Below are positions 17,373 through 26,218 of a stretch of DNA of 64,000 nt, piece by piece. Source of the stretch: Synergistaceae bacterium (GTDB lineage Bacteria > Synergistota > Synergistia > Synergistales > Aminobacteriaceae); assembly GCA_018436725.1 (NCBI GenBank), contig JAHDKT010000062.1, positions 32,768 through 96,767 on the forward strand. The letters are read 5' to 3'. The first letter of the stretch is position 1. Every line of letters starts with the position of its first letter. Both the position numbers and the translations under genes were made by a program. A model generated the notes under the pieces. That model did no database searches, had not been told where the DNA came from, and saw only the letters and a list, made by a program, of their open reading frames with translations.

Positions 17373-18668
17373 ATGAACGAATATACGCGAAGGCTTCAAG
17401 GGGTCATCCCGGGAGGAGCGCACACGTACTCCCGGGGGGCGGACCAGTACCCTTCGAACGCTCCGGCGATTCTCGAGCGTGGAAAAGGAGTTTATGTCTT
17501 CGATCCCGAAGGGAATAAATACCTGGACTACGGAATGGCGCTGCGAGCGGTGAACGTCGGTTATGCCGAGGACGAGATCGACGAGGCCGCGATACGGCAG
17601 ATTCGCAACGGCAACAACCTTACGCGCCCTTCGACGATCGAACTGCAAGCCGCCGAACTTCTTGTAGACTTGATCGATTCCGCGGATATGGTGAAGTTCA
17701 CGAAGAACGGTTCTTCGTCCGTCTCGGCGGCTATCAAGCTTGCACGCGGTTTTACCGGGAGAGATATGGTGGCTCGGTGTGCCGAGCACCCCTTCTTTTC
17801 CTACGACGACTGGTTCATAGGTTCCACGCCGATCACGAGGGGGGTACCGCTCTCGACGATGGAACTGACCAAGCTGTTTCATTACAATGATATCGCTTCT
17901 TTGGAGGCTCTTGTCGCCGAATATCCGGGGAGGATCGCCTGCGTCGTGCTCGAGCCGGCCACGACCGAGGAACCGAAGGAGAACTTTCTTCAAAAAGTAA
18001 AGGAGCTTTGCGCGCGGAATGGCATCGTTTTCATCCTCGACGAGATGATCACGGGGTTCCGCTGGCACCTCAAGGGAGCGCAGCATTACTACGGGGCGAC
18101 GCCCGACCTCTGTACATTCGGCAAGGCGATGGCCAACGGCTACTCGGTCTCCTGCGTCGCCGGACGGCGGGAGATAATGGAGTTGGGAAGCATTCATAAC
18201 GAAGGGGCGGAACGCCTTTTCCTTCTTTCGACTACGCATGGCGGAGAGATGGCGGGGCTGGGTGCGTTCGTCGAAACCGTATCCTTCATCCGGCGGAACG
18301 GTGTTGTCCAGCATTTATGGGAGTACGGGAAAAAGCTGATGGCAATGATGCGGCATGCCGCGGAACGACACGGAGTTGCGGAGAATTTCAAGGTGTGCGG
18401 TGTTCCGTGTTCGCCGAACTACCTGACGCTGGATGTCGAAGGAAACGTTTCTCTTCCCCTGAGGACGCTCTTCTCCAAGGAGATGCTGCGAAACGGCGTG
18501 TTGATGCCCTGGATCGCTCTTTCATGGAGGCACGGCGACGAGGAGCTGCAAATCACCGAGAAGGCTTTGGACGCAGCGTTTTCCGTCTATAAGAAAGCCC
18601 TGGAAGACGGCGTGGAGCGCTATTTGAACGAGCCGGCGATCAAGCCGGTCTTCCGGAAGTACAATTAA
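17373..18668 (+). CDS. Class III aminotransferase, glutamate-1-semialdehyde aminomutase-like
   Basis: This PLP enzyme resembles GSA aminomutase: IPGGAHTYSRG near the start, FTKNGSSSVSAAIKLAR for PLP phosphate, ILDEMITGFRW, and the PLP lysine in TFGKAMANGYSV. Haem genes are absent nearby, while a PtmA-like reductase follows with one base of overlap. Similar aminomutase-like proteins are found in sialic and legionaminic acid clusters, where they are thought to modify the sugar. ATG at 17373 follows AGAGGTG; an ATG at 17319 overlapping the previous stop has no ribosome site. The substrate is unknown. Confidence 0.7.
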   Translation: MNEYTRRLQGVIPGGAHTYSRGADQYPSNAPAILERGKGVYVFDPEGNKYLDYGMALRAVNVGYAEDEIDEAAIRQIRNGNNLTRPSTIELQAAELLVDLIDSADMVKFTKNGSSSVSAAIKLARGFTGRDMVARCAEHPFFSYDDWFIGSTPITRGVPLSTMELTKLFHYNDIASLEALVAEYPGRIACVVLEPATTEEPKENFLQKVKELCARNGIVFILDEMITGFRWHLKGAQHYYGATPDLCTFGKAMANGYSVSCVAGRREIMELGSIHNEGAERLFLLSTTHGGEMAGLGAFVETVSFIRRNGVVQHLWEYGKKLMAMMRHAAERHGVAENFKVCGVPCSPNYLTLDVEGNVSLPLRTLFSKEMLRNGVLMPWIALSWRHGDEELQITEKALDAAFSVYKKALEDGVERYLNEPAIKPVFRKYN

Positions 18669-19471
18669 TGACCGGTCGAGGCGATTCGAGAGGCGAGAAG
18701 GGGCTTCTCGACGGGAAGAGGGTAGTTGTGACCGGAGGGGCGGGGTTGCTCGGACGGTGTTTCTGCCGCGGTATTGTCGCTCATGGAGGCGTTGCCATCG
18801 TTGCGGACAAAGACTTTCTTTCCGCCTCGCTCCTTGCCGAAGAGCTGAACAGTACGGAAGAGAAGCGCGCGGCGGCGTTTGCGCTGGATATTTCGGACGC
18901 AGAGTCGGTAAGTGCTCTAATCTCTTTTGTCGAGGAGCGATTCGGGGGAGCGGACGCCTTGGTGAACAATGCCTACCCCAGAAACGCGAATTACGGACGT
19001 CCCGTTGAGGAGGTATCATATAACGATTTTTGCGAGAATCTCTCACTTCATTTGGGCGGGTATTTTCTTACGATGCAGCGGTTCGCTCTTTTCTTCAAGC
19101 GGCATGGGGGCGGTTGTATCGTTAATATGGGATCGATCTATGGAACATTGCCGCCCCGTTTTTCAGTATATGAAGGAACATCGATGACCATGCCGCCCGA
19201 GTATGCGGCGATAAAGGCAGGGGTACTCCAGTTAACCCGTTATTTCGCACAGAGCTTCAAGAAGGACGGAGTGCGGGTGAACGCTTTAAGCCCGGGAGGT
19301 ATAAGGGACGGACAGTCGGAAAGCTTTTTGGAAGCGTACGCTTCGTTTTGCGGAATAAAAGGCATGCTGGAGCCAATCGATATCGTAGGGGCGCTGCTCT
19401 TCCTGCTCTCGGATTCTTCCCGATTCGTAACGGGCCAGAATCTGGTGGTTGACGACGGTTTTTCTCTTTAA
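18668..19471 (+). CDS. SDR oxidoreductase, PtmA-like
   Basis: This 267-residue short-chain reductase has the TGGAGLLGRCF dinucleotide motif, NNAYPRN in place of the usual NNAG, and a YAAIKAGV Tyr-Lys pair. PtmA in Campylobacter is tied to legionaminic acid synthesis, and its homologues sit beside PtmE-type nucleotidyltransferases, as here. The start ATG overlaps the preceding stop by one base. The reaction is not certain: either precursor supply or modification of the finished acid. Confidence 0.65.
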   Translation: MTGRGDSRGEKGLLDGKRVVVTGGAGLLGRCFCRGIVAHGGVAIVADKDFLSASLLAEELNSTEEKRAAAFALDISDAESVSALISFVEERFGGADALVNNAYPRNANYGRPVEEVSYNDFCENLSLHLGGYFLTMQRFALFFKRHGGGCIVNMGSIYGTLPPRFSVYEGTSMTMPPEYAAIKAGVLQLTRYFAQSFKKDGVRVNALSPGGIRDGQSESFLEAYASFCGIKGMLEPIDIVGALLFLLSDSSRFVTGQNLVVDDGFSL

Positions 19472-19514
19472 AATTTCTCATAAAAGAAGCTCGATTGCGC
19501 CTTGCGAGAAATTT
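19471..19514. repeat. Inverted repeat AAATTTCTC / GAGAAATTT
   Basis: Nine-base arms at 19471-19479 and 19506-19514 start at the last base of the PtmA-like gene. The right arm runs on into TTTATAAAATTT. It could end upstream transcription or be a protein site in front of the PtmE-like gene. The region up to 19590 is very AT-rich and probably holds a promoter, but I cannot place its boxes well. Confidence 0.45.
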
Positions 19515-19600
19515 TTATAAAATTTAAAAAAATATGATTTTTACTATATTCTTTTTCCAAATCCTGAAAGCTCCATCTTCAAGTAAAGGAGGATGCTCAA

Positions 19601-20647
19601 TTGCTTCAGAAAAAGAAGCAGGTAGAGGGAATAAAAATTGTTCGCGAAAAGACGATTCTCGAAGGCATGCAGCAACTCAATGATACGGCGTCGCAGATTC
19701 TTCTTGTTGTTGATGATGATGGAAAATTGTTCGGATCTCTGACGGACGGGGATATTCGCAGGGCTATCGGGGATGGAAAACCTCTACAAACGTGTGTAGG
19801 GGAGATTTGCAACACATCACCTAAGACGCTCTCTCGATATTCGAAGGAAGCTGCTCTCCGTCTTATGGAAGAGTTTTCGATCAGTCGTATCCCCGTAGTC
19901 GATTCCAACGGAGTCCCCATCGCCGTGGTATCCATGACCGATATACTTCCAGAGGAAGACGAAGCGGTTCGTGAGAATAAAGTCGTTATTATGGCGGGGG
20001 GTAGAGGAAGTCGGCTGGATCCGATAACGCGAATCGTTCCAAAACCTCTATTGCCGGTCGGAGACAAGCCGATGCTCGAGCTGATCATGGAGTCATTCGC
20101 AAAGTGTGGTTTTTCGGAATTCTTACTGTCGATCAACTATAGAAAAGATTTCATCAAGACCTATCTTGCGGAACGAAGCGACCTCCCCTTTTCCATATCC
20201 TGTATCGAGGAGGATACGTTTCTGGGAACGGCCGGGAGCCTTGCGCTGATGAAGGAGAAACTGACGGAGACTTTTTTTGTGAGCAACTGCGATATTCTGG
20301 TGGACGTCAACTACATTTCTGCGCTGGAGTTTCACGAGGAGAACGAGTGTGCATTTACGATGGTCGGTGCCCTGAAAAAGGTGAGCGTTCCCTACGGCGT
20401 AATTCACCTGCGGAACGGTGAGTTCGACCGTATCGAGGAAAAACCGGACGTACCGTTGATCGTCAACACGGGCGTGTATCTTCTGGAACCGTCCTGTATT
20501 GATTTAATCGGAAGGGATGAAAAGCTGGATATGCCCGATTTAATAGAAAGAATCCGCAGAGAAGGCGGCAAAGTCGGGGTCTTCCCTGTGCACCGCAAAT
20601 GGATCGATATCGGTCAGTGGGGAGAGTACAAGCAGGCGCTTGAATGA
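19601..20647 (+). CDS. CBS-domain sugar-1-phosphate nucleotidyltransferase, PtmE-like
   Basis: In Campylobacter, PtmE makes GDP-glucosamine (GlcN-1-P guanylyltransferase) at the head of the legionaminic acid route. This 348-residue protein has paired CBS motifs in residues 1-120 and a nucleotidyltransferase domain from ~125 with MAGGRGSRLDPITR and VPKPLLPVGDKPML. TTG at 19601 is the start: AAAGGAGG ends eight bases before it and no in-frame ATG is near. It closes the island. GDP rather than UDP as carrier is inferred from the family resemblance. Confidence 0.75.
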   Translation: MLQKKKQVEGIKIVREKTILEGMQQLNDTASQILLVVDDDGKLFGSLTDGDIRRAIGDGKPLQTCVGEICNTSPKTLSRYSKEAALRLMEEFSISRIPVVDSNGVPIAVVSMTDILPEEDEAVRENKVVIMAGGRGSRLDPITRIVPKPLLPVGDKPMLELIMESFAKCGFSEFLLSINYRKDFIKTYLAERSDLPFSISCIEEDTFLGTAGSLALMKEKLTETFFVSNCDILVDVNYISALEFHEENECAFTMVGALKKVSVPYGVIHLRNGEFDRIEEKPDVPLIVNTGVYLLEPSCIDLIGRDEKLDMPDLIERIRREGGKVGVFPVHRKWIDIGQWGEYKQALE

Positions 20648-20664
20648 TCCGGCGGAGGCGTCTT

Positions 20665-20943
20665 TTGGGCGCACGCCCCCCGGATATCCTCGTGATGGAG
20701 TGTCCCGGCGTTCTCCTCGGTGAGCAGCGGGGCTTCGGCAAGGATGTCGATGAAGGGCTAGCTCGAAGAGAAGCGTCGTGTGAAGGGAGCGAGCTGCCGA
20801 AGCTCCGTCTCGAGGAACCGGATTGGTTTGCTTGTTTCGGTACCCCGTGCCATCTCGGGAAGAACGGAACGGAGCATGTCAAAAAACGACCCGTTGAGTA
20901 ACTCTTTCCACAGTTCATCCTCGGAGAAGCTGTTGTTCCGCAC
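20665..20943 (-). pseudogene. N-terminal fragment of an Rpn-type PD-(D/E)XK nuclease
   Basis: Reading from 20943 on the minus strand gives a start like Rpn/putative transposase proteins (DELWKELLNGSFFDMLRSVL, then FLETELRQLAP). A stop falls at about 20758, after which the same frame goes on with DILAEAPLLTEENAGTLHHED, which resembles the strand around the nuclease core. The C-terminal part is missing. No working product is expected. The family call rests on recalled sequence style only. Confidence 0.45.
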
Positions 20944-21049
20944 GTACTATCCGAGGAGATATTCGTCTTTTTGCGCAATATCCAGATAACGATAAACCGT
21001 TGAGTGTTCTAATCGAGCGAAACCGCTTGCTAACGAGGATGCCACTGGA

Positions 21050-21256
21050 ATGCCTGTTGATGTCAAGGAGCGAAAAAGACTGTATCGATTGGTGAACCGC
21101 CTTCACCGGGAGAATGGGGAGAAAGTGACGAGTTACGCTGCTTTCCTTATGTCGATCCAGGAAAAAGAGGATCGGGAGGAGCTGAGAATCATAGAAGAGA
21201 GAACCGATGCGCCGACGATTCCCTGGGAAGTCGTCGAACGGGAGCTAGGATTGTGA
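21050..21256 (+). CDS. Small antitoxin-like protein
   Basis: The 68-residue product ends RIIEERTDAPTIPWEVVERELGL, an acidic tail with the 'PTIP..V..ELGL' pattern common in RelB/HigA-type antitoxins. The start at 21050 has only a weak ribosome site (ACGAGGA). The next frame starts on its stop (GTGA), the usual coupling for a toxin gene, but that gene is cut short. If expressed, it would be an orphan antitoxin. It sits between two nuclease-gene fragments. Confidence 0.55.
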   Translation: MPVDVKERKRLYRLVNRLHRENGEKVTSYAAFLMSIQEKEDREELRIIEERTDAPTIPWEVVERELGL

Positions 21257-21339
21257 CCGAACGGAAATATTCCATAGAGTTCAAGCGAACGGCGGTGAAG
21301 GAGCTGCCCGAGCTTAACCCGTCCGTTGGGCGGAGCTGA
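21253..21339 (+). pseudogene. Truncated RelE/ParE-like toxin
   Basis: GTG at 21253 overlaps the antitoxin stop. The first ~20 residues (RKYSIEFKRTAVKELPEL) match the start of RelE/ParE toxins, then the frame stops after 28 residues. The catalytic C-terminal part is lost; beyond ~21314 the DNA belongs to a minus-strand nuclease fragment. The toxin cannot be active. Confidence 0.5.
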
Positions 21340-21755
21340 ATTCCCTGCTCGACGCCTTTTTTATACCTTTTCTTTCCATCAGGCTTATGTACATTTCGCC
21401 AGCCTCCTTCCTTTTTTCGAGTTCTTCTTCCCACTTTTCCCAGACATCGTCGTCGATAATGTACATTACGCTTTCGATGAACCAAAGAAGCGCCATTTTT
21501 TACTCGTGGTTCTATCCGCGCCTGTCCACTCCGCGAGCAGGAGTTTCATGTAGTCCAATTTGCGTGTATCCGAGCCCCGTTGCATCCATGCCTGTATTCC
21601 TGCGTAGTGCGCGAGGTCGAAGGGGTCGTCGCTCTTTCGCAGCTCATCTTCGTCGCCCTCGTAGATCTTGAAGACGGGATACTCGTAGAGAACCCGCGCT
21701 TCGTAGCCCTTCCAGCAGTGGATTTCCTCCGGCTGGTCGACCGATATCGGCTGAA
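21314..21755 (-). pseudogene. C-terminal fragment of a second Rpn-type nuclease, frameshifted
   Basis: The minus strand encodes YEARVLYEYPVFKIYEGDED and DPFDLAHYAGIQAW, then after a shift ALLWFIESVMYIIDDDVWEKW and a coiled, charged end. These are the second-half features of Rpn-family proteins. The two parts are in different frames and meet at a run of six T (21496-21501 on the plus strand), so one base was gained or lost there. The N-terminal nuclease core is missing. This is a different copy from the fragment at 20665-20943, because the order of parts is wrong for one gene. Confidence 0.55.
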
Positions 21756-21795
21756 CCAGTATGGCAGTCCGGCGAAGGTGCGGACGCCGTGCTAG

Positions 21796-22310
21796 CTGCG
21801 GAGGGAGTTTTGGAGTCTGGCGCCTGAGAAGGGAGACGCTGTGCTGATCATCCCCGGCGCGAGCGATTTGCTGCATACGGGCGAGCGGTTCGCGGAGTGG
21901 TGGGGAGCAGTTGGCCGAGGGCGGAGCTAGTCCTCGATCCTTTGCTGGAGTCTTCGATGGCGGAACGTCTGGCCGAAGCAGCCGGCGCGTTGCCGAATCT
22001 TACGACGGAGCTGAACCCGCCCGATCTTCCTGCCAGAATGGCGCGGTCGCGGGCGGTGCTGTCCACCTCAAGCCTCACTTCGTACGAGGTGCCGGCGTTG
22101 CGGAAACCGCTGGCGGTCTTTCGGAGGGCGGAGATCCAGACGGGTATAGGGCTGGAGATAGGGCGGCGCGGCTTGGGCCTGAACCTCGGCGCGTGGGGAA
22201 CGTGGAACGGCGAGAAGTTGAGGCGTTCGCTCGAGAATCTCCCTCCGGAGCCCGCAGCCTGCGTCAACCCGCGAGGCGGTGTTGCGCGCTGTGCGGTGAC
22301 TGAGTGGAAT
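21796..22310 (+). pseudogene. Decayed PseG-like nucleotide-sugar hydrolase
   Basis: Starting after a stop at 21793, the frame reads LRREFWSLAPEKGDAVLIIP, like the domain join of PseG, and then stops at ~21930. Shifted frame continues with ALPNLTTELNPPDLPARMAR, STSSLTSYEVPALRKPLAVF, QTGIGLEIGRRGLGLNLG and CVNPRGG, the pattern of the C-terminal GT-B-like half of PseG. The N-terminal half is gone and at least one frameshift is present near 21900-21920. PseG acts in pseudaminic acid synthesis. The call is by recalled family pattern. Confidence 0.55.
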
Positions 22311-22371
22311 GTCCTTGTTGCGCTTTCTCCGAAGAGTTTTTCTCTTGCCGGCTTTATTTTATACGGATTCA

Positions 22372-22380
22372 TGGTACAAT
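22372..22380 (+). promoter_or_regulatory. Extended -10 promoter for the nitroreductase gene
   Basis: TGGTACAAT has a TG-n-TACAAT extended -10 form. Only weak T-rich -35 candidates lie upstream. It is about 140 bases before the start codon at 22523. The same form recurs before other genes in the window. Confidence 0.45.
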
Positions 22381-22522
22381 GTTTTTTAAAGCGATGTAAA
22401 TTTATAATAATCATATCCGAACAGACGGACGGTTGCCTTCAAGGGTGTGCCGCCGGGCGGATGTGGCAGCCGGGGGGCTGAAGCGTTCTCCCCGAATCCG
22501 TAGACTTTAGGAGGTATGTACA

Positions 22523-23122
22523 ATGACCATGAATTTCTTCGAAGCGGTGAAGAACCGCAGAACCTACTACAGCATTTCGAAAAAGAGTCCTGTCTCCGAC
22601 GAGCGGATACGCGAGATCGTCGAGCAGGCGGTGAAGCACTGTCCGTCGGCGTTCAACTCGCAGAGCGGCCGCGCAGTGCTGCTTTTCGGGGCGGAGAGCG
22701 ACGCGTTCTGGGGGCTGGTGAAGGAGTCGCTCCGGAAGATCGTCCCGGCGGAGAAGTTCGCGCCGACCGAGGAGAAGATCGACGGCTTCGCCGCCGCCTA
22801 CGGCACGGTGCTCTTCTTCGAGGACGGGCGTCCGGTGAAACAGCTGCAGGAGAACTTCCCGACCTATGCCGAGCACTTCCCCGTCTGGTCGCACCACGCG
22901 TCGGGGATGCTTCAGTTCATCGTCTGGGCGGGGTTGGAATCGGAGGGGTTCGGCGCGTCCCTGCAGCACTATGCGCCGGTTGTGGAAGATGCGGTGAAGC
23001 AGAGGTGGGGTATTCCCGCCGAGTGGAAGCTGATCGCGCAGATGCCCTTCGGGACGCCGACGGCCGCCCCCGGCGACAAGGAGTTTCAGCCGTTGGAGGA
23101 GCGTTTCAAGGTTTTCGAATAG
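22523..23122 (+). CDS. Nitroreductase family protein
   Basis: The 199-residue protein is an FMN-dependent nitroreductase of the small YdgI/HBN1-like type: it begins FFEAVKNRRTYYSISKKSPV, has the CPSAFNSQSGRAVLL stretch for FMN and ends in a PFGTPTAAP segment. The substrate is unknown; such enzymes use NAD(P)H to reduce nitro or quinone compounds. ATG at 22523 follows AGGAGGT. The gene stands alone with its own promoter and terminator just after the graveyard. Confidence 0.85.
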   Translation: MTMNFFEAVKNRRTYYSISKKSPVSDERIREIVEQAVKHCPSAFNSQSGRAVLLFGAESDAFWGLVKESLRKIVPAEKFAPTEEKIDGFAAAYGTVLFFEDGRPVKQLQENFPTYAEHFPVWSHHASGMLQFIVWAGLESEGFGASLQHYAPVVEDAVKQRWGIPAEWKLIAQMPFGTPTAAPGDKEFQPLEERFKVFE

Positions 23123-23145
23123 AACTTTCCCGTCGCTTTTACAGG

Positions 23146-23185
23146 GCGTTCCGCGCCTCTTCAGAAGGCGCGGGGCGCTCTTTTT
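23146..23185 (+). terminator. Terminator after the nitroreductase gene
   Basis: A 12-bp GC-rich stem (23146-23157 with 23167-23178, two G-T pairs) is followed by T-rich DNA. Confidence 0.75.
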
Positions 23186-23207
23186 CTTTGGAAAACAACG
23201 GATTTTC

Positions 23208-23235
23208 TTGACACGGCGCGTGAAGGGCTCATAAT
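23208..23235 (+). promoter_or_regulatory. Sigma-70 promoter of the cation efflux gene
   Basis: TTGACA at 23208-23213 and CATAAT at 23230-23235 are 16 bases apart. The coding start follows at 23284. Confidence 0.65.
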
Positions 23236-23283
23236 GTCCTGTGACTTCGAATTCCTTTCGCGCGAAAACAGGGAGGTTGTGTT

Positions 23284-24219
23284 ATGGATCGTATGAAGAA
23301 GGCGCGCGCGGTCACGCTGACCGGTCTGGTGCTGAATCTTGTTTTGACTGCGCTGAAGTACGCGGCGGGGTTTTTAGGCGCGAGCGCGGCGATGATCGCC
23401 GACGCCACGCACTCGCTCTCCGATCTGCTGACGGACGCCGTGGTCTTTTTCGGTCTGGAGGCGGCAAGCAAGCCCGCCGATTCCTCCCATCCCTACGGGC
23501 ACGGGAAGATAGAGGCCATACTTGCGGCGCTGTGCGGCTTCTCTCTGCTGCTGGCGGGGGGAGGGATCTTCCTCTCCGGTATGAAGAACGTGGCGGATTT
23601 TTTCCGCGGGGCGTCGCTTCCGCGACCGGGTGCGATCGCTCTGGCGGCCGCGCTTCTCTCGGTGCTGTCCAAGGAGCTGCTCTACCGCTACACGATCGTC
23701 TGGGGACGGCGACTCGAAAGCAGCGCGCTCATCGCGAAGGCGTGGGATCATCGTTCCGATGCGTTCTCTTCGATAGGGACGCTCGCGGGGATCTCCGGCG
23801 CGTACTTCCTGGGGGATCGGTGGAGCGTGCTTGATCCGCTGGCGGCGGTGATCGTGACGTACTTCATCGCAAAGGCGGCGCTGCCCATTCTACGGGACAG
23901 TCTCGACGAGCTGATCGAGGCGTCGCTCCCCGACGAACTCGAGGAGCGCCTGCGGAAGGCGATTCTCTCGGTGGAGCAGGTCGAGTCATTCCACAAGCTG
24001 AAGACGAGGCGCATCGGCAGCGCGATCGCCGTGGACGTGCACATTCAGATGGACGGGAAGCTTTCGCTTACGGAGGCGCACGATATTTCACGCCGCGTCG
24101 AGGACGAACTGTGGCGGCTCTTCGGCGGAGAGACGCATATTTCGTTGCACATGGAGCCGCGTTCTTCCATCCGCGAGGGAGAGAACGGGCGAACAGGCCT
24201 TTCACGGATGCGCCTCTGA
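23284..24219 (+). CDS. Cation diffusion facilitator family transporter
   Basis: This inner-membrane antiporter exports divalent metal ions (Zn, Mn or Fe) in exchange for protons. The 311-residue protein has about six membrane segments; the metal-site motifs are ADATHSLSD in segment 2 and DHRSDAFSS in segment 5, with SHPYGHGK between segments 2 and 3. A cytosolic domain follows from ~residue 210. ATG at 23284 has AGGGAGG upstream. The specific metal cannot be read from sequence. It has its own promoter. Confidence 0.9.
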   Translation: MDRMKKARAVTLTGLVLNLVLTALKYAAGFLGASAAMIADATHSLSDLLTDAVVFFGLEAASKPADSSHPYGHGKIEAILAALCGFSLLLAGGGIFLSGMKNVADFFRGASLPRPGAIALAAALLSVLSKELLYRYTIVWGRRLESSALIAKAWDHRSDAFSSIGTLAGISGAYFLGDRWSVLDPLAAVIVTYFIAKAALPILRDSLDELIEASLPDELEERLRKAILSVEQVESFHKLKTRRIGSAIAVDVHIQMDGKLSLTEAHDISRRVEDELWRLFGGETHISLHMEPRSSIREGENGRTGLSRMRL

Positions 24220-24426
24220 TACCCTTCACATTTGCCCGTTTCTCCCTCGTTCTGCGGATTTTTCCCCGGAGCGCGAGGGAAAGTTTTACATTTCTCTCTC
24301 TCCGTGTGAAAATAGGAGTATGCGCCGCTGAAAACGAGCGCGCCGTTGCTTGTATGAAGTGCACGATGTTCGCGGTGTGTGCGGCGAACTTCAATCCGTA
24401 TATTACAAAGGAGCGTTTTCTGACTT

Positions 24427-26115
24427 ATGGAGACTCAGTCCGGCAAAGGCCCTCATTTTATCGAACAGATCATCATCGACGATCTGAAGAACGGCGTCGT
24501 CAAGGAAGTGCACACCCGCTTTCCTCCGGAGCCCAACGGCTACCTCCACATCGGGCACGCGAAGTCGATCTGCCTGAACTTCGGGCTGGCCGAGCAGTTC
24601 GGCGGCAAGTGCAACCTGCGCTTCGACGACACGAATCCGGCCAAGGAGGAGACTGAGTACGTCGAGTCCATCATGCGCGACGTCCAGTGGCTCGGGTTCC
24701 GCTGGCACGCGCTCTGCTTCGCGTCGGACTACTTTCAGCAGTTCTACGAATGGGCTCTGGAGCTGATCCAGACGGGGAAGGCCTTCGTGGATCATCAGAC
24801 GCCCGACCAAATCAGAGAGACGCGCGGCACGCTGACGACGCCGGGCGTCGAGTCCCCTTACAGGGACCGTTCCGTCGAGGAGAACCTGTCGCTCTTCCAG
24901 CAGATGAAGGACGGCGTGCTCGAGGACGGAACGTGCGTTCTCCGCGCGAAGATCGACATGAACCATCCCAATATCAACATGCGCGATCCGGTGCTCTACC
25001 GCATTCTGCATCGGCATCACTTCCGGAGCGGCGACGCGTGGTGCATCTACCCGATGTACGACTTCGCCCACGGGTACGAGGACGCCATCGAGGGAGTCAC
25101 CCATTCGATCTGCACTCTGGAGTTCGAAGACCATCGTCCGCTGTACGAGTGGTTCCTCGAAAATGTCTCGGTCCCCTGCACGCCCCGTCAGTTCGAGTTC
25201 GCCCGGCTGAATCTCACCTACACGGTGATGAGCAAGCGCCTCCTGCTGGAGCTGGTGAACCGAAAGATCGTCTCCGGCTGGGACGACCCTCGGATGCCCA
25301 CGATCAGCGGCATCCGGAGAAGAGGGTACACTCCGTCGGCGCTCCGGCGTTTCTGCGCGGAGATCGGCGTCTCGAAGTCGAACAGCATGGTCGATATCGA
25401 GTTCCTCCAGTTCATCATCAGGGAGGAACTGAACGCGACGGCGCTGCGGGCGATGGCGGTGCTCGATCCGCTGAAGGTGGTGGTCGAGAACTACCCCGAG
25501 GGGCGGGTCGAGATGCTCGACGCCGAGAACAACCCGGAGGATCCGAACGCCGGAACGAGGAAGATTCCTTTTTCAAAGGAGCTCTATATCGAGCGGGAGG
25601 ATTTTATGGAGAACCCGCCGAAGAAGTTCTTCCGCCTCTCTCCGGGGAGCGAAGTCCGGCTGAAGCACGCGTACTTCGTCACGTGCAAAGAGGTTGTCCG
25701 GAACGAGGCCGGGGAGATCGTCGAGCTGCGCTGCGAGTACGACCCGCTCTCCAGGGGCGGCGAAGCGCCGGACGGCCGCCGCGTGAAGGGGACGCTCCAC
25801 TGGGTCTCCGCACCGCACGCGGTGAAGGCGCGGGTCAGGCTGTACGAGAACCTCTTCACGCTCCGCGACATGAGCGAGATGGAGGAGGGGAAGAGCTACA
25901 ACGACTACCTGAACCCGGAATCGCTGACGGTGCTGGAGAACTGCTTCGTGGAGCCGGCGCTCGCCGGAGCGAAGCCTCTCGACCGCTTCCAGTTCCTCCG
26001 CCAGGGGTACTTCTGCGCCGATACGGAGTCGACGCCGGAGCGGCCGGTGTTCAACAGGACGGTCGCGCTGAAGGACTCGTGGGCGAAGATACAGCAGAAG
26101 GGGCAGGCCGACTGA
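24427..26115 (+). CDS. glnS: Glutaminyl-tRNA synthetase
   Basis: GlnS charges tRNA-Gln directly with glutamine. The 562-residue protein is full length, with the class [14 protein letters not shown] motif at about residue 40, FDDTNP, and a KMSKS-like VMSKRLL near residue 270, and a C-terminal anticodon-binding beta-barrel pair. ATG at 24427 lies behind AAAGGAG. The glutamate enzyme gltX is also in this window at 39175-40491. The 207 bases before glnS hold no other gene I can see. Confidence 0.95.
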   Translation: METQSGKGPHFIEQIIIDDLKNGVVKEVHTRFPPEPNGYLHIGHAKSICLNFGLAEQFGGKCNLRFDDTNPAKEETEYVESIMRDVQWLGFRWHALCFASDYFQQFYEWALELIQTGKAFVDHQTPDQIRETRGTLTTPGVESPYRDRSVEENLSLFQQMKDGVLEDGTCVLRAKIDMNHPNINMRDPVLYRILHRHHFRSGDAWCIYPMYDFAHGYEDAIEGVTHSICTLEFEDHRPLYEWFLENVSVPCTPRQFEFARLNLTYTVMSKRLLLELVNRKIVSGWDDPRMPTISGIRRRGYTPSALRRFCAEIGVSKSNSMVDIEFLQFIIREELNATALRAMAVLDPLKVVVENYPEGRVEMLDAENNPEDPNAGTRKIPFSKELYIEREDFMENPPKKFFRLSPGSEVRLKHAYFVTCKEVVRNEAGEIVELRCEYDPLSRGGEAPDGRRVKGTLHWVSAPHAVKARVRLYENLFTLRDMSEMEEGKSYNDYLNPESLTVLENCFVEPALAGAKPLDRFQFLRQGYFCADTESTPERPVFNRTVALKDSWAKIQQKGQAD

Positions 26116-26218
26116 GCGATTTTCGTTGTTTGACGAAGGAAGCTTCTTACGGCACAATAAGTAACGGAAGGCTTTGAAAAGGCGTTTTTCCGTGGTTTCG
26201 AGAGGAGGTTTCCTGTAC

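Noticed and set aside
16860..18314. Long open frame on the minus strand
   Set aside because: It runs antisense to the aminotransferase gene, has Arg-rich, low-sense protein and no family motif; it comes from the GC-rich codon pattern of the real gene.
17373..18668. hemL of haem synthesis
   Set aside because: No other haem gene is near, and overlaps tie it to the sugar island; the N-terminal motif matches the sugar-cluster subfamily better.
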